Source of the DNA: Planctomycetota bacterium
Lineage (GTDB): Bacteria > Planctomycetota > PLA2 > JAEUHO01
Length of the DNA stretch: 33,611 nt
Assembly: GCA_020851795.1 (NCBI GenBank)
Contig: JADZCA010000008.1
Location: forward strand, 1 to 33,611
Direction: 5' to 3'
Shown: in pieces, positions 24,840 through 33,288 of the stretch
Position numbering within the stretch: position 1 is the stretch's first letter
Layout: each line of letters opens with the position of its first letter
Program-made: the position numbers and the translations under genes
Notes under the pieces: model-generated
Told to the model about the DNA's origin: nothing
Databases searched by the model: none
Seen by the model: only the letters and a program-made list of their open reading frames with translations

Positions 24840-25843
24840 GACTCGTCCCTGCCGCTCGTCAGGCCAGCGGCGACGAGCATGTGCATCGGGACCATCCCCA
24901 CGGCGCGCCCGGCCTCGTCCACGACGGGGAGCAGCATGATCGGGCGGGGCCGGTGCGTCTCCATCGTCCGCAGCGCGTCGAAGGCGAGCGCGCCCGGCGC
25001 GACGACGGTGGGGTTGCGCGTCATCAGCTCCGCGACCGGGCGCGAGAGCAGGTCGCGCACCGAGCCCTGCGCGGCGCCCATCGTGCGCCGCACGTCGCCG
25101 TCGGTGACGAGCCCGAGGAGCCGGCCCTGCGCGTCCACCACCGAGACGCCGCCGAGCGGGTGGCGTGTGAGCATGGCGAGCGCGTCGGAGAAGGTCGCGT
25201 CGGCGGGCACGCGCGGGTTGGTCTCGTCGCCGCGCAGCAGGTCCACGACCCGCAGCGTGAGCTTGCGCCCGATCGCCCCGCTGGGGTGGACGAGCGCGTA
25301 GTCCTTCGCGCCGAAGCCGCGCCGCGTCATCACCGCGACGGTGAGCGCGTCGCCGAGCGCGAGCGTGCACGCGGCCGAGACCGTGGGCACGACGCCGAGC
25401 GGGTCGGCCTCGCGGATCTCGCCCCAGCACAGCGCGACGTCGGCGGCGCGCGCCAAGGGCGAGGTCCTCGGCCCCGTCATCGCGATCACCGCGGCGCCGA
25501 GCGCCTTGATGGTCGGGATCAGGTCGAGCACCTCGCGCGTCGTGCCCGAGTTCGAGACGGCGACGACCACGTCGCGCGACGTGACGAGGCCGACGTCGCC
25601 GTGGAACCCCTCGGCCGGGTGGAGGAACCCCGCGGGCGTGCCGGTCGAGACGAGCGTGCTCGCGATCTTCTGGGCGACCTGGCCCGACTTGCCGATCCCG
25701 CAGAGGATCACGCGGCCGGGGCAGGCGAGGATGCGCTCGACCGCCGCGTCGAACTCGGGCCCGAGGCGCTCGGCGAGCGCGGCGAGCGCCTCCGACTCGC
25801 GGCGGATCACGTCGCGGGCGACCGGGCGGACGTCCTCGGGCAT
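24836..25843 (-). CDS. kdsD: Arabinose-5-phosphate isomerase (KdsD/KpsF family)
   Basis: A 335-residue SIS-domain sugar isomerase with two C-terminal CBS domains, which converts ribulose 5-phosphate to arabinose 5-phosphate, the first step to Kdo of lipopolysaccharide. SIS domain about 25-180: GIGKSG, SNSGTT and LHPAEGFHGDVG; HPSGAIGRKL is the family hallmark before the CBS pair (about 205-325). Length matches E. coli KdsD (328). A Kdo pathway implies an outer membrane with LPS. It heads the operon kdsD-mutase-acylase, each gene overlapping the next by 4 bp. TATCCT lies 7 nt before its ATG with no Shine-Dalgarno sequence, suggesting a leaderless mRNA. The PHI isomerase of the hexulose-phosphate pathway is a related SIS protein, but the CBS pair argues for KdsD. 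Confidence 0.93.
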   Translation of the reverse strand: MPEDVRPVARDVIRRESEALAALAERLGPEFDAAVERILACPGRVILCGIGKSGQVAQKIASTLVSTGTPAGFLHPAEGFHGDVGLVTSRDVVVAVSNSGTTREVLDLIPTIKALGAAVIAMTGPRTSPLARAADVALCWGEIREADPLGVVPTVSAACTLALGDALTVAVMTRRGFGAKDYALVHPSGAIGRKLTLRVVDLLRGDETNPRVPADATFSDALAMLTRHPLGGVSVVDAQGRLLGLVTDGDVRRTMGAAQGSVRDLLSRPVAELMTRNPTVVAPGALAFDALRTMETHRPRPIMLLPVVDEAGRAVGMVPMHMLVAAGLTSGRDES

Positions 25844-25850
25844 CCGGGCG

Positions 25851-25856
25851 AGGATA
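25851..25856 (-). promoter_or_regulatory. Candidate -10 box (TATCCT) of kdsD
   Basis: On the minus strand TATCCT ends 7 nt before the ATG. No Shine-Dalgarno sequence lies between, so transcription would begin at the start codon. The -35 is not recognisable. The divergent comEC gene starts 86 bp away. Confidence 0.4.
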
Positions 25857-25929
25857 CGCGACGCAGGCCCGGGGGCCGACGGTTCGCTCGCCGGTGTGAC
25901 CGGCGGCCCCGCGGGCGCGAGTTCCTCCG

Positions 25930-28900
25930 GTGGAACGATCGTCCCCCGTCCTCGTCGCCGCCGCCGGGATCGCCGCCGGGTTCCTCGCGGTGGACCTCGG
26001 TCCCGGGGCGACGGTCGTCGCCGGCCTGCTGCTCGTCGGCGGAGTGCGGCTCTCCGGGGCACCGCGGGTGCGGCTCCTCGCCGTCGCGGTCGCGCTCGGC
26101 GCCGTCACGGCGGCGCGGGCCGCGTCCGCCCCGGCCGACGACGCCTTCTCCGCGGGGCTGCCGGCGTCCGACGCCGTGCGCGTCGTGGTCGAGGGCGTGG
26201 TCGCCTCCGCCGACCCGCCGTCGGCGACCGGCACCCCCTTCGTCCTCGACGTCGAGCGCACCCTCCACGCCGCGGGCCACCACGCGGCACCCGGGCGCGT
26301 CCGCGCGCTCGCCGCGCCGGGCGCGAGCGGGTCCCCCGCGCTCCACCCGGGCGACCGGGTCACCGTCGCGGGGCTCGCGTCGCGGGTCACCGCCGTCACC
26401 AACCCGGGCGGCTTCGACGGTCGCGCGCACGAGGCGCGCCGCGGGGTCTTCGCGCGCCTCGCGGTCCCCGACCCGGCCTGCGTCGAGCGGCGCGACGCCT
26501 CCGACGGCCCGCTCGCGGCGCTGAGCCGCGCGCGCCACGCGCTCGCGGCGCGCTACGACGAGACGCTGCCGGCCGCCGACGCGGGCCTGCTCCGCTCGCT
26601 CGTGCTCGGCGACCGCGGCGCCCTCGCGCCCGACGACCGCGAGCGGTTCCGGGCGGCCGGCGCGGCGCACGTGCTCGCGATCTCGGGCGCGCACGTCGCG
26701 CTGCTCGCCGCCGGGGCGCTCGCGCTGCTGCGGCGCCTGCGCACGCCGCGCCGCCCCGCCACGCTCGTCGTGCTCGTCGCGGTGGCGCTGCTCGTGCCGT
26801 TCACCGGCGGCGCGGCCCCGGTCGTGCGGTCGGCCGCGGGCTTCGGCCTCTTCGCGCTCGGAAGGCTGCTCGGGCGCGAGCCGTCGGGGGGCGTCCTCCT
26901 CGCCTCCGTCGGCGCGACCTTCCTCGTGGTGGACCCGACGGCCGCGCAGGACCCGGGCTTTCGCATGTCGTTCGCCGCGGCCGCGGGGCTGCTGCTGCTC
27001 GCGGGCCGCATCCGGCGCGCCCTCGCCTCCGACCGCATCGTGCTCGGGCCGGGCGCGGGCCCGCCGCCCAAGGCCCCGGTGCGCGCCGCGCTCGCCGCGG
27101 GGATCGCGGCGTGGCTGGGCAGCACGCCCGTCGCCGTGCACGATCTCGGGCAGGCGGGGCTCGTCGCCGTCCCCGTGGGGCTCGTCGTCGTGCCCCTCTC
27201 GACGCTGCTGATGGCGGCGGGGACGCTCGCGGCGTCGCTGCACGACCTCCCCGCGCTCGGCGCGGGGGCCGAGGCGGCCGCCCGCGCGCTCGCCGTCGCG
27301 CTGCGCGCGAGCCTCGACGCCCCGGTGGCCGCCGGCTTCGTCCAGGGCCCCGTCGCACCGCCGCCCGCCGCGTGGTACGGCGCCTACGCGGTCGCCTTCG
27401 TCGTCGCGGGCCGCGCGCGCGCGCCCACGGCCGGGGCCGCCTTCGCCGCGCTCGCCGCGCTGCTGGGCGCGCTCCACCCCGAGCGCGACCGGTCGCCGCC
27501 GTCCGACGTGCGCGTGACGCTGCTCGACGTGGGCCACGGCCAGGCGGCGCTGCTCGAGACGCCCGACGGCGCGACCGCGCTGCTCGACGCCGGCAGCCGC
27601 GACCGTCGCGAGGTCGGCGCGCGCGTCGTCGGGCCCGCGCTCGAGGCCCTCGGCGTCGTGCGCCTCGACCTCGCCGTCGTCTCGCACGCCGACGCGGACC
27701 ACCTCAACGCGTTCCCGTCGGTCCTCGCGCACGTGCCCGCGCGCCTGCTCGTGCACCCGCCCCGCTTCGATCCCGCCGTCCTGTCGCCGATGGCGGCGGC
27801 CGTGTCGGCGACGCTCGAGGCCGCCGACGGGGACGTGCTGCTCGCCGGCCCGTGGGGACGCCTGCGCGTGCTCGGGCCCGCCCGGGACCCGCCGCCGGAC
27901 CGATCGGAGAACGACGCGTGCCTCGTCCTCGTCGTCGAGACGTCGGTCGGGAGCCTGCTGCTCGCCGGCGACCTCGAGGCCGCGGGCGTGGACGACCTGC
28001 TCGCCGCGCACCCCGACCTCGCGGCGGACGTGCTCGTCGTCCCCCACCACGGGCTCCCTTCGGCGGGCCGCGACCGCCTCCTCGCCGCCGTGCGCCCCCG
28101 CCACCGGCTCGTCAGCGCCGCCGACGCGACGGCGGCGCTCGCGCCCGCCGGCTCGCGCGTGACGGGCCGCGAGGGCGCGCTCGTCGCGCAGGCGCGGCGC
28201 GACGGCTGGCACGTGGGGCTCGCGCCGCGCGCGATCGTCCGCCCCGGCGACGGGTACGATCCGCCGGCCCCGATGGCCGACCTCGCCACCCTCGCCCTCG
28301 CCGCGGTCGTCCTCGCGGGGATCGTCGCCGCGTCGGTGCGGCTGCGCTGGCTCGTCCCGGCCGCCGCGTCCGCGGCGGGAGCCCTCGGCCTCGTCTCGGT
28401 CGCGGCGTTCTCCTGGGCGGGGCTCGCGGGGCTGCTCGCCCCGTTCCTCGTCGCCACGCTGCTCGGCAAGCTGCCGGGCGGCCTCGACGCCGGCGGCCCG
28501 CGCGTGCTGCGCCAGGTCCTCGCCAACGGCCTGCCGGCGCTGCTCGCCGCCGGCGCGGCGCTCGCGGGCCTGTCGAGCGGGGCGGTCGCGTTCGCGGGTG
28601 CGCTCGCCACGCTGGGCGCCGACACGGTGGCGACCGAGATCGGCACGCGCTACGGCGGGACGCCCCGGCACGCGCTCACGGGGCGCGCGCTCGCCCGCGG
28701 CGAGAGCGGCGGCGTCACGGCCGCCGGGCTGCTCGCCTCGGTCGCGGGCGCCGTCCTCGCGCCCGCGGCGATGCTCGCGTGCCGCGCGCTCGGGCTCGCC
28801 GACGCGGGGCGCGCCGCGGCGGCGGGCGTCGTCGCCGCGTGGCTCGACAGCGCGCTCGGCGCCGCGCTGCAGCGCAAGGGCCGCTGCGCGACGTGCGGAC

Positions 28901-29037
28901 GCCTCGCCGAGGGCGCGACGTGCTGCGGCGCCGCGCCGGTCGCGCTGCCGCGCCGGCTCGCCCGGCTCGACAACGACGCCGTCAACCTCGTCACCGGCGT
29001 CGCGGGCGCGGTGCTCGCGTGGGGCCTCGCCGCATGA
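25930..29037 (+). CDS. comEC: ComEC/Rec2 DNA-uptake channel fused to a DUF92 membrane domain
   Basis: A 1035-residue fusion. Residues 1-781 are a full ComEC: N-terminal membrane/OB-like region (1-180) and competence domain (about 200-480) with SLVLGDRG and HVLAISGAHVALLA. A metallo-beta-lactamase-like domain (about 525-770) follows with LLDVGHGQAALLE, the metal motif HADADH (586-591) and VVPHHG. ComEC carries transforming DNA across the inner membrane. Residues 782-1035 are a separate multi-pass DUF92 domain (relatives include the plant phytyl-phosphate kinase VTE6), with ADTVATEIG (897-905), GESGGVT and LDNDAVNLVTG. It contains a CATCG...CC cysteine cluster. There is no stop between the parts; M782 is preceded by TACGAT. 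The GTG start (25930) lacks a clear ribosome-binding site. The stop overlaps the HAD gene (ATGA). Confidence 0.88.
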   Translation: MERSSPVLVAAAGIAAGFLAVDLGPGATVVAGLLLVGGVRLSGAPRVRLLAVAVALGAVTAARAASAPADDAFSAGLPASDAVRVVVEGVVASADPPSATGTPFVLDVERTLHAAGHHAAPGRVRALAAPGASGSPALHPGDRVTVAGLASRVTAVTNPGGFDGRAHEARRGVFARLAVPDPACVERRDASDGPLAALSRARHALAARYDETLPAADAGLLRSLVLGDRGALAPDDRERFRAAGAAHVLAISGAHVALLAAGALALLRRLRTPRRPATLVVLVAVALLVPFTGGAAPVVRSAAGFGLFALGRLLGREPSGGVLLASVGATFLVVDPTAAQDPGFRMSFAAAAGLLLLAGRIRRALASDRIVLGPGAGPPPKAPVRAALAAGIAAWLGSTPVAVHDLGQAGLVAVPVGLVVVPLSTLLMAAGTLAASLHDLPALGAGAEAAARALAVALRASLDAPVAAGFVQGPVAPPPAAWYGAYAVAFVVAGRARAPTAGAAFAALAALLGALHPERDRSPPSDVRVTLLDVGHGQAALLETPDGATALLDAGSRDRREVGARVVGPALEALGVVRLDLAVVSHADADHLNAFPSVLAHVPARLLVHPPRFDPAVLSPMAAAVSATLEAADGDVLLAGPWGRLRVLGPARDPPPDRSENDACLVLVVETSVGSLLLAGDLEAAGVDDLLAAHPDLAADVLVVPHHGLPSAGRDRLLAAVRPRHRLVSAADATAALAPAGSRVTGREGALVAQARRDGWHVGLAPRAIVRPGDGYDPPAPMADLATLALAAVVLAGIVAASVRLRWLVPAAASAAGALGLVSVAAFSWAGLAGLLAPFLVATLLGKLPGGLDAGGPRVLRQVLANGLPALLAAGAALAGLSSGAVAFAGALATLGADTVATEIGTRYGGTPRHALTGRALARGESGGVTAAGLLASVAGAVLAPAAMLACRALGLADAGRAAAAGVVAAWLDSALGAALQRKGRCATCGRLAEGATCCGAAPVALPRRLARLDNDAVNLVTGVAGAVLAWGLAA
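28255..28260 (+). promoter_or_regulatory. Weak candidate internal -10 (TACGAT) before the DUF92 part
   Basis: TACGAT lies 12 nt before the ATG that begins the DUF92 homology inside the comEC frame. If used, the DUF92 domain could also be made alone. There is no good -35 and no Shine-Dalgarno sequence, so this is speculative. Confidence 0.2.
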
Positions 29038-29699
29038 GCCGCCTGCGAGGCACCACGGTCCTCTTCGACCTCGACGGGACGCTGCTCGACTCCTACGAGG
29101 GGCTCTCGCGGTGCTACGCGCACGCGACGACGTCGATGGGGCTGCCCACGCCCTCGGAGGCCGCGCTGCGCAGCTGCATCGGGCCGCCGCTGCGCGAGAA
29201 CTTCGCGCGGCTGCTCGGCACGGCCGACCCCGCGACGGTCGAACGCGCCGTCGCGCTGTTCCGCGCGCGCTACGACGCGGTCGGGTGGGCGGAGAGCCGC
29301 CTCTACGACGGCGTGGTCGCGCTGCTCGAGGCGGTGCGGGCGCTCGGGGCCCGCGTGCTCGTCGCGACGGCCAAGCCGCAGAAGTTCACCGACCGCATCG
29401 TCGCGCACTACGGCCTCGACGCGGTCGTGGACGCGGCGTTCGGCCCGACGCTGGACGGCTCGCTCGACGACAAGCGCCGCCTGCTCGGGCACGTGCGCGA
29501 GCGCACGGGGTTCCTCCCCGCGACGGCGACGATGGTGGGCGACCGCGCCAACGACGTCGTCGCCGCGCTCGCGCACGGCGTGCGCCCCCTCGGCGTGCTC
29601 TGGGGCTACGGGAGCGCCGACGAGCTCACCTCCGCCGGCGCCGTCGCCGTGTGCGAGCGGCCCGACGACGTCCTCGCCCGGCTGCTCGGCGAGGCGTAG
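29034..29699 (+). CDS. HAD-superfamily phosphatase (phosphoglycolate-phosphatase-like)
   Basis: A 221-residue HAD hydrolase with a helical cap (subclass I). Motif I is FDLDGTLLDS with nucleophile D12 and acid/base D14, motif II is in VLVATAKP, motif III is the lysine in DDKRR, and motif IV is GDRAND. The cap opens with SYEGLSRCYAHATTSMGLP and has a conserved IGPPLRENF. It is most like Gph/PpaX proteins that hydrolyse phosphoglycolate or similar small phosphates, but the substrate cannot be fixed by sequence. It overlaps the comEC-DUF92 stop by 4 bp, so the two are translated together; a phosphatase next to a possible lipid-phosphate-kinase domain may be more than chance. Confidence 0.9.
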   Translation: MSRLRGTTVLFDLDGTLLDSYEGLSRCYAHATTSMGLPTPSEAALRSCIGPPLRENFARLLGTADPATVERAVALFRARYDAVGWAESRLYDGVVALLEAVRALGARVLVATAKPQKFTDRIVAHYGLDAVVDAAFGPTLDGSLDDKRRLLGHVRERTGFLPATATMVGDRANDVVAALAHGVRPLGVLWGYGSADELTSAGAVAVCERPDDVLARLLGEA

Positions 29700-29746
29700 C
29701 CCGCCGGGCGCACGAACGACGCGTCAAGGCGCGCGCCGGACGCAGG

Positions 29747-29971
29747 TCAGGGCCCGGCCGCCGACGGCGGCGGACGCCGCTCGTCCCCGCGGCGGTGGCG
29801 GCGCACGGCGTCGCGCAGCAGCCACTCGAGGTGGCCGTTGAGGCTGCGCAGCTCGTCGTCGGCCCAGCGGCGCAGCTCGTCGAGCAGCGGCGCGGGCAGC
29901 CGCAGGAGGAAGGGCTTGCGCCCCGCCTCCGCGGCGTCCTCGCGTCCCGTCTCGGGTCGGGTGTCGGCCAC
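29747..29971 (-). CDS. Ribbon-helix-helix (Arc/HicB-like) protein
   Basis: A 74-residue protein. FLLRLPAPLLDELRRWADDE forms the beta strand plus first helix of a ribbon-helix-helix fold, and SLNGHLEWLLRDAVRRHRRG is the second helix; the N-terminal Pro-containing strand and the N-capping SLNGH are typical of Arc/CopG/HicB-type DNA-binding proteins. The tail is disordered. It is 12 bp downstream of the SPFH gene, a pairing also found in other bacteria, where such proteins are often annotated as HicB-family antitoxins although no toxin accompanies them. The GTG start at 29971 lacks a good ribosome-binding site. It is a plausible autorepressor at the tandem repeats upstream of the SPFH gene. Confidence 0.75.
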   Translation of the reverse strand: MADTRPETGREDAAEAGRKPFLLRLPAPLLDELRRWADDELRSLNGHLEWLLRDAVRRHRRGDERRPPPSAAGP

Positions 29972-29983
29972 GGCGCGCCCGCG

Positions 29984-30913
29984 CTAGCCGTACACCGTGC
30001 CCGCGTTGATCACCGGCGTCGGGTTGCTGTGGCTGCACAGGACCACGAGCAGGTTCTGCACCATCTGCGCGCGCCGCTCGGGGTCGAGGTCGAGCACCTT
30101 CTTCTGCGCGAGCAGGTCGAGCGCGTGCTCGACCATGCCCACCGCGCCCTCGACGATCAGGCTGCGCGCGGCGATCACCGCGGCCGCCTGCTGGCGCTGC
30201 AGCATCGCCGACGCGATCTCGGGCGCGTAGGCGAGGTGGCTGATGCGCGCCTCGACGACCTCGACGCCCGCCCGCGAGAGGCGCTCGTCGAGCGCGTGGC
30301 CCATCTCGACGGCGATCTGGTCACGGCTCCCGCGCAGCGAGGTGCCCTGGCCGGGCGCCTGCCCGTCGTCGTAGGGGTGGCGGCTGGCGAGGTCGCGCAC
30401 CGCGGCCTCGCTCTGCGTCTCGACGAACTCCTCGTAGCGGTCCACGTCGAAGAGCGCCTGCGCGGTGTCCTGCACCTGCCAGACGACGACGGCCCCGATC
30501 TCGATCGGGTTGCCCGCGAGGTCGTTGACCTTGAGCGTCTTGCCGTTGAGCGTGCGGGCGCGCAGGGACACCTTCCGCTTGCTCGTGAACGGGTTGGTCC
30601 ACCAGAAGCCCGCACGCCGCTCGGTCCCGCGGTACGTGCCGAACAGCACGAGCACGCGCGACTCGTTGGGGTTGACCACGAAGAAGCCCGGCACCACGAG
30701 CCCGAAGGCGACGAGGAGGCCGCCGATTCCGCCGAGGAGGGCGAGGACGCGCACGCCTTCGCCGTGCGGCCGCTCGACGCGCGTGAACGCGACGATGGAG
30801 CCGACGACGAGGGCGAGCAGCAGGCCGAGCATCGGGAACCCGCTGCGCGAGGCGAAGCGCCGCTCCGAGGCGGCGGGGCGGCGCGTGGCCGCCGGAGAGG
30901 AGGTCGTGTTCAT
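29984..30913 (-). CDS. SPFH/band-7 (stomatin-prohibitin-like) membrane protein
   Basis: A 309-residue SPFH-domain protein. Two hydrophobic segments (about 26-44 and 55-78) anchor it. The SPFH core (about 80-240) begins [22 protein letters not shown] and includes [18 protein letters not shown], followed by a helical part rich in Ala/Gln/Arg ([20 protein letters not shown]) that drives oligomer formation. Family members form membrane microdomains or cap proteases such as FtsH; no NfeD-like partner or protease adjoins this one. The sequence is close to the bacterial SPFH group that pairs with an RHH protein, as here. The start ATG (30913) overlaps the AT-rich tandem repeat, and TATCAT ends 6 nt before it, suggesting a leaderless mRNA. 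Confidence 0.9.
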   Translation of the reverse strand: MNTTSSPAATRRPAASERRFASRSGFPMLGLLLALVVGSIVAFTRVERPHGEGVRVLALLGGIGGLLVAFGLVVPGFFVVNPNESRVLVLFGTYRGTERRAGFWWTNPFTSKRKVSLRARTLNGKTLKVNDLAGNPIEIGAVVVWQVQDTAQALFDVDRYEEFVETQSEAAVRDLASRHPYDDGQAPGQGTSLRGSRDQIAVEMGHALDERLSRAGVEVVEARISHLAYAPEIASAMLQRQQAAAVIAARSLIVEGAVGMVEHALDLLAQKKVLDLDPERRAQMVQNLLVVLCSHSNPTPVINAGTVYG

Positions 30914-30933
30914 ATCTCTATGATATCACCATG
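30912..30933. promoter_or_regulatory. Two tandem 11-bp repeats over the SPFH promoter, candidate RHH operator
   Basis: ATATCTCTATG (30912-30922) and ATATCACCATG (30923-30933) agree at 9 of 11 positions and follow each other directly, one helical turn apart. TGATATCA (30921-30928) is a palindrome within them. They cover the likely -10 (TATCAT, minus strand 30925-30920) and the start codon. Tandem direct repeats at one-turn spacing suit cooperative RHH dimers, and the RHH gene is in this operon. Binding is inferred. Confidence 0.55.
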
Positions 30934-30999
30934 CAATCTACGCGCACCGGATTCCGGACGGCGGGTCGGGTCGCTCCGACGGCGACGGACGCAACCCGT

Positions 31000-31005
31000 T
31001 ACGAT
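31000..31005 (+). promoter_or_regulatory. Candidate -10 box (TACGAT) of the HEAT/cyclophilin gene
   Basis: TACGAT ends 29 nt before the GTG start, divergent from the SPFH gene. The -35 is weak (TCCGAC, 19 nt upstream). It leaves room for the GGAGGG ribosome-binding site at 31024-31029. Confidence 0.4.
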
Positions 31006-31034
31006 CCCGGCCGTTGCGTCGTCGGAGGGCCATC

Positions 31035-33281
31035 GTGAAGCACGGGCGAGTCGCGCGGTCGGGCTGGGTGTTCGGGGTCGGCGGGTGGATCGCGGCCGGC
31101 TTCGGCGGCGGCCCCGCGTGGTGCGCCGACGCGCCGGCCGCCCCCGCCCCGGCGCCGGCTCCGGTCGTCGCCCGGCCGGACCCGATCGACCTCGCCCGCA
31201 TCCTCGACGCCGAGTGGCGTCGGGCGCAGCCGTCGCTGCTCGAGCCCTTCCTCGCGAGGCCGCCGGGCACGCCGGCGCGCCGGCGCGCGATCCTCGCGCT
31301 CGGCCGCATCGGCGGGCGTGCCGACGTCGAGGCCCGCCTGCGGGCGTTGCTTGCCACCGCGGACGCGGACCTCGACGTCGTCGCCCGCGCGGCGGGCCTC
31401 TCGGAGCGGCCCGCCCTCGTCTTCGACCTGCTCCCCCACCTGCCGCGGTCGGTCCGCGCGGCGACGCCGGCGACCGCCGCCGTGCTCACCGCGGTCGGTC
31501 GCCTCAAGGACGCGCGCGCGTCCGGCTTCGTGCGCCCGTGGACGAGGTCGCAGGACCCCGCGGTGGCCCGCGCGGCGTTCGACGCGCTCATGCGCTTGGG
31601 CGACGACACCGCGCTCGACGACGCGCTGGCGGGGCTCGGGGCCGCCGACGCCGGGGTGCGGCGCGCGGCGGCGTTTGCGACCTGGCGGCTCGTGGGCGAG
31701 CGACGCAAGGCCCACGGCGGCGACGCGTGGCCCGGCGACCCGGCGGTCGCCGCGTCGGTGGCGGCGGCGCTCGGCAAGGAGGGCGACCTCGAGGTCCGCC
31801 TCGCGCTGCTCCGCGCCCTGTGCGGCTCGACGCCACGCGCGATCACGCCCGCCGACGGCGGCCCCGCGCAGCGGCTGTTCGAGGCGCTGCGCGACCCCTC
31901 ACCCCACGTCGCGGCCGACGTCGCCTTCCGGCTCGGCGCGCTCCACGAGGGCGCCGAGGTGGTCGAGGCGCTCGGGGTCGCGGCGGGCCGTCCCGAGCCG
32001 CTCGTGCGCGAGGCCGCGCTCGACGGGCTGGCGGCGCAGAAGGACGACGCGGGCCGCATCGCGTACGCGATGGCGATGGAGGCGGCGCGCGACGACGAGG
32101 ACCGCGCGGCGGTCCGGGCGCTCTCCTCGACGTGGGGCGAGGGCCTCGACCCGCCTCCGGCGCCGCCCGCGTCGGCGACGACCGCCCCGCGCGACCGTCC
32201 CGCGGTGCGGCGCTGGCTGCGCTCGCTGGCGCGCGAGGCCACCGAGGACCCGCGACGTCGGCTGCGGGCCTACCTCGCGCGCGCCGACCTCCCCGCCTCG
32301 TTGCGGGCGTTCGTGCTCGAGCTCGTCGCCGACGTCGAGGGCGGCGACTGGACGGTCGTGGCGCTGGCGGCGGCCGACGACGCCGACGTCGCCGTGCGCG
32401 CTGCCGGCGCCGTACTGCTGCTGCGCGCGGGAAAGGACAGCCCCTCGCCGGACGCGCGCGCGCGCCTCGAGGCGGCCGTGGTGCGCGCCTTCGACCGCGA
32501 CGCGTCGCGGGACGGGGCCGACGCCCGCGCGGCGATCGCGGAGGCGGTGGCCGCCCACGCCCCCGAGGGCGGCCCTTCGCCCGCGATGCGCGCGCTGCTC
32601 GACCGAGCGTTCTCCGACCCGGTCGCGACGGTGCGGCGGGCCGCGCGGGAGGCGCTCGGCGCGCTCGCCCCGACGGACCCGCGGCTGGCCGAGCCCGACC
32701 CCGTGCCCAACGACTGGAAGGGGCTGCCGCGCCCGAAGGCCCCGCTGCTCGGCCTCGACCTCACGGCCGGCGGCCCGTGGCTCTCGGCGGCCGAGGTGCT
32801 GACGCTGTGCGACGCGATCGACGCCCGCGGCGCGGTCGTGCACCTCGAGACGAGCAAGGGCCCGCTGCTCCTGCGCGTGCACACGGCCGAGACGCCGGCG
32901 CACGCGGCCAACGTCGTGCTCGCCGCGGCGACGGGCGTCTACGACGGGACGCCGTGGCACCGCGTCGTCCCGGCCTTCGTGATCCAGGGCGGCGACCCGC
33001 GCGGCGACGGGAGCGGCGACGCCGGCTACTCGCTGCCCGACGAGATCACCGAGACCGCGTTCGACCGGGGCGTGCTCGGCATGCCGAAGTCCACGAAGGA
33101 TACGGGCGGGTGCCAGCTCTTCGTGATGCACGTCGCGGCCCCCCATCTCGACGGTGGCTACACGGCCTACGGCGAGGCGGCCGACGCCGAGAGCCGCGCC
33201 ACGGTGGACGCGATCGGGGTCGGGGACCGCATCGTCCGGGCGTGGGTCGAGGACCGCGACGGCGCCCGTTTCGGGCGCTGA
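31035..33281 (+). CDS. Secreted HEAT-repeat protein with C-terminal cyclophilin peptidyl-prolyl isomerase
   Basis: A 748-residue exported protein. GTG 31035 is chosen because GGAGGG lies 5 nt upstream; the N-terminus then has a basic start and a hydrophobic run ending near AWCADA, a plausible signal peptide. Residues about 55-545 are Ala/Leu/Arg-rich helical repeats of the HEAT/armadillo kind (AILALGRIGG, AFDALMRLGDD, VRRAAAFATWRL, VRRAAREALGAL), a scaffold for protein binding. Residues about 598-735 are a cyclophilin-type PPIase: WHRVVPAFVIQGGDPRG with the catalytic Arg at 643, and QLFVMH plus PHLDGGYTAYGE. It probably helps fold or assemble envelope proteins. It is followed by GC hairpins and tRNA-Lys. 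Confidence 0.9.
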   Translation: MKHGRVARSGWVFGVGGWIAAGFGGGPAWCADAPAAPAPAPAPVVARPDPIDLARILDAEWRRAQPSLLEPFLARPPGTPARRRAILALGRIGGRADVEARLRALLATADADLDVVARAAGLSERPALVFDLLPHLPRSVRAATPATAAVLTAVGRLKDARASGFVRPWTRSQDPAVARAAFDALMRLGDDTALDDALAGLGAADAGVRRAAAFATWRLVGERRKAHGGDAWPGDPAVAASVAAALGKEGDLEVRLALLRALCGSTPRAITPADGGPAQRLFEALRDPSPHVAADVAFRLGALHEGAEVVEALGVAAGRPEPLVREAALDGLAAQKDDAGRIAYAMAMEAARDDEDRAAVRALSSTWGEGLDPPPAPPASATTAPRDRPAVRRWLRSLAREATEDPRRRLRAYLARADLPASLRAFVLELVADVEGGDWTVVALAAADDADVAVRAAGAVLLLRAGKDSPSPDARARLEAAVVRAFDRDASRDGADARAAIAEAVAAHAPEGGPSPAMRALLDRAFSDPVATVRRAAREALGALAPTDPRLAEPDPVPNDWKGLPRPKAPLLGLDLTAGGPWLSAAEVLTLCDAIDARGAVVHLETSKGPLLLRVHTAETPAHAANVVLAAATGVYDGTPWHRVVPAFVIQGGDPRGDGSGDAGYSLPDEITETAFDRGVLGMPKSTKDTGGCQLFVMHVAAPHLDGGYTAYGEAADAESRATVDAIGVGDRIVRAWVEDRDGARFGR

Positions 33282-33288
33282 CGGGCGA

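Noticed and set aside
24836..25843. 6-phospho-3-hexuloisomerase partner of the hexulose-phosphate synthase
   Set aside because: The protein has two CBS domains and the HPSGAIGRKL segment typical of arabinose-5-phosphate isomerases, and it lies in a different operon 20 kb away.
29747..29971. HicAB-type toxin-antitoxin pair
   Set aside because: Only the RHH part is present; the neighbouring gene is an SPFH membrane protein, not a HicA-like toxin.
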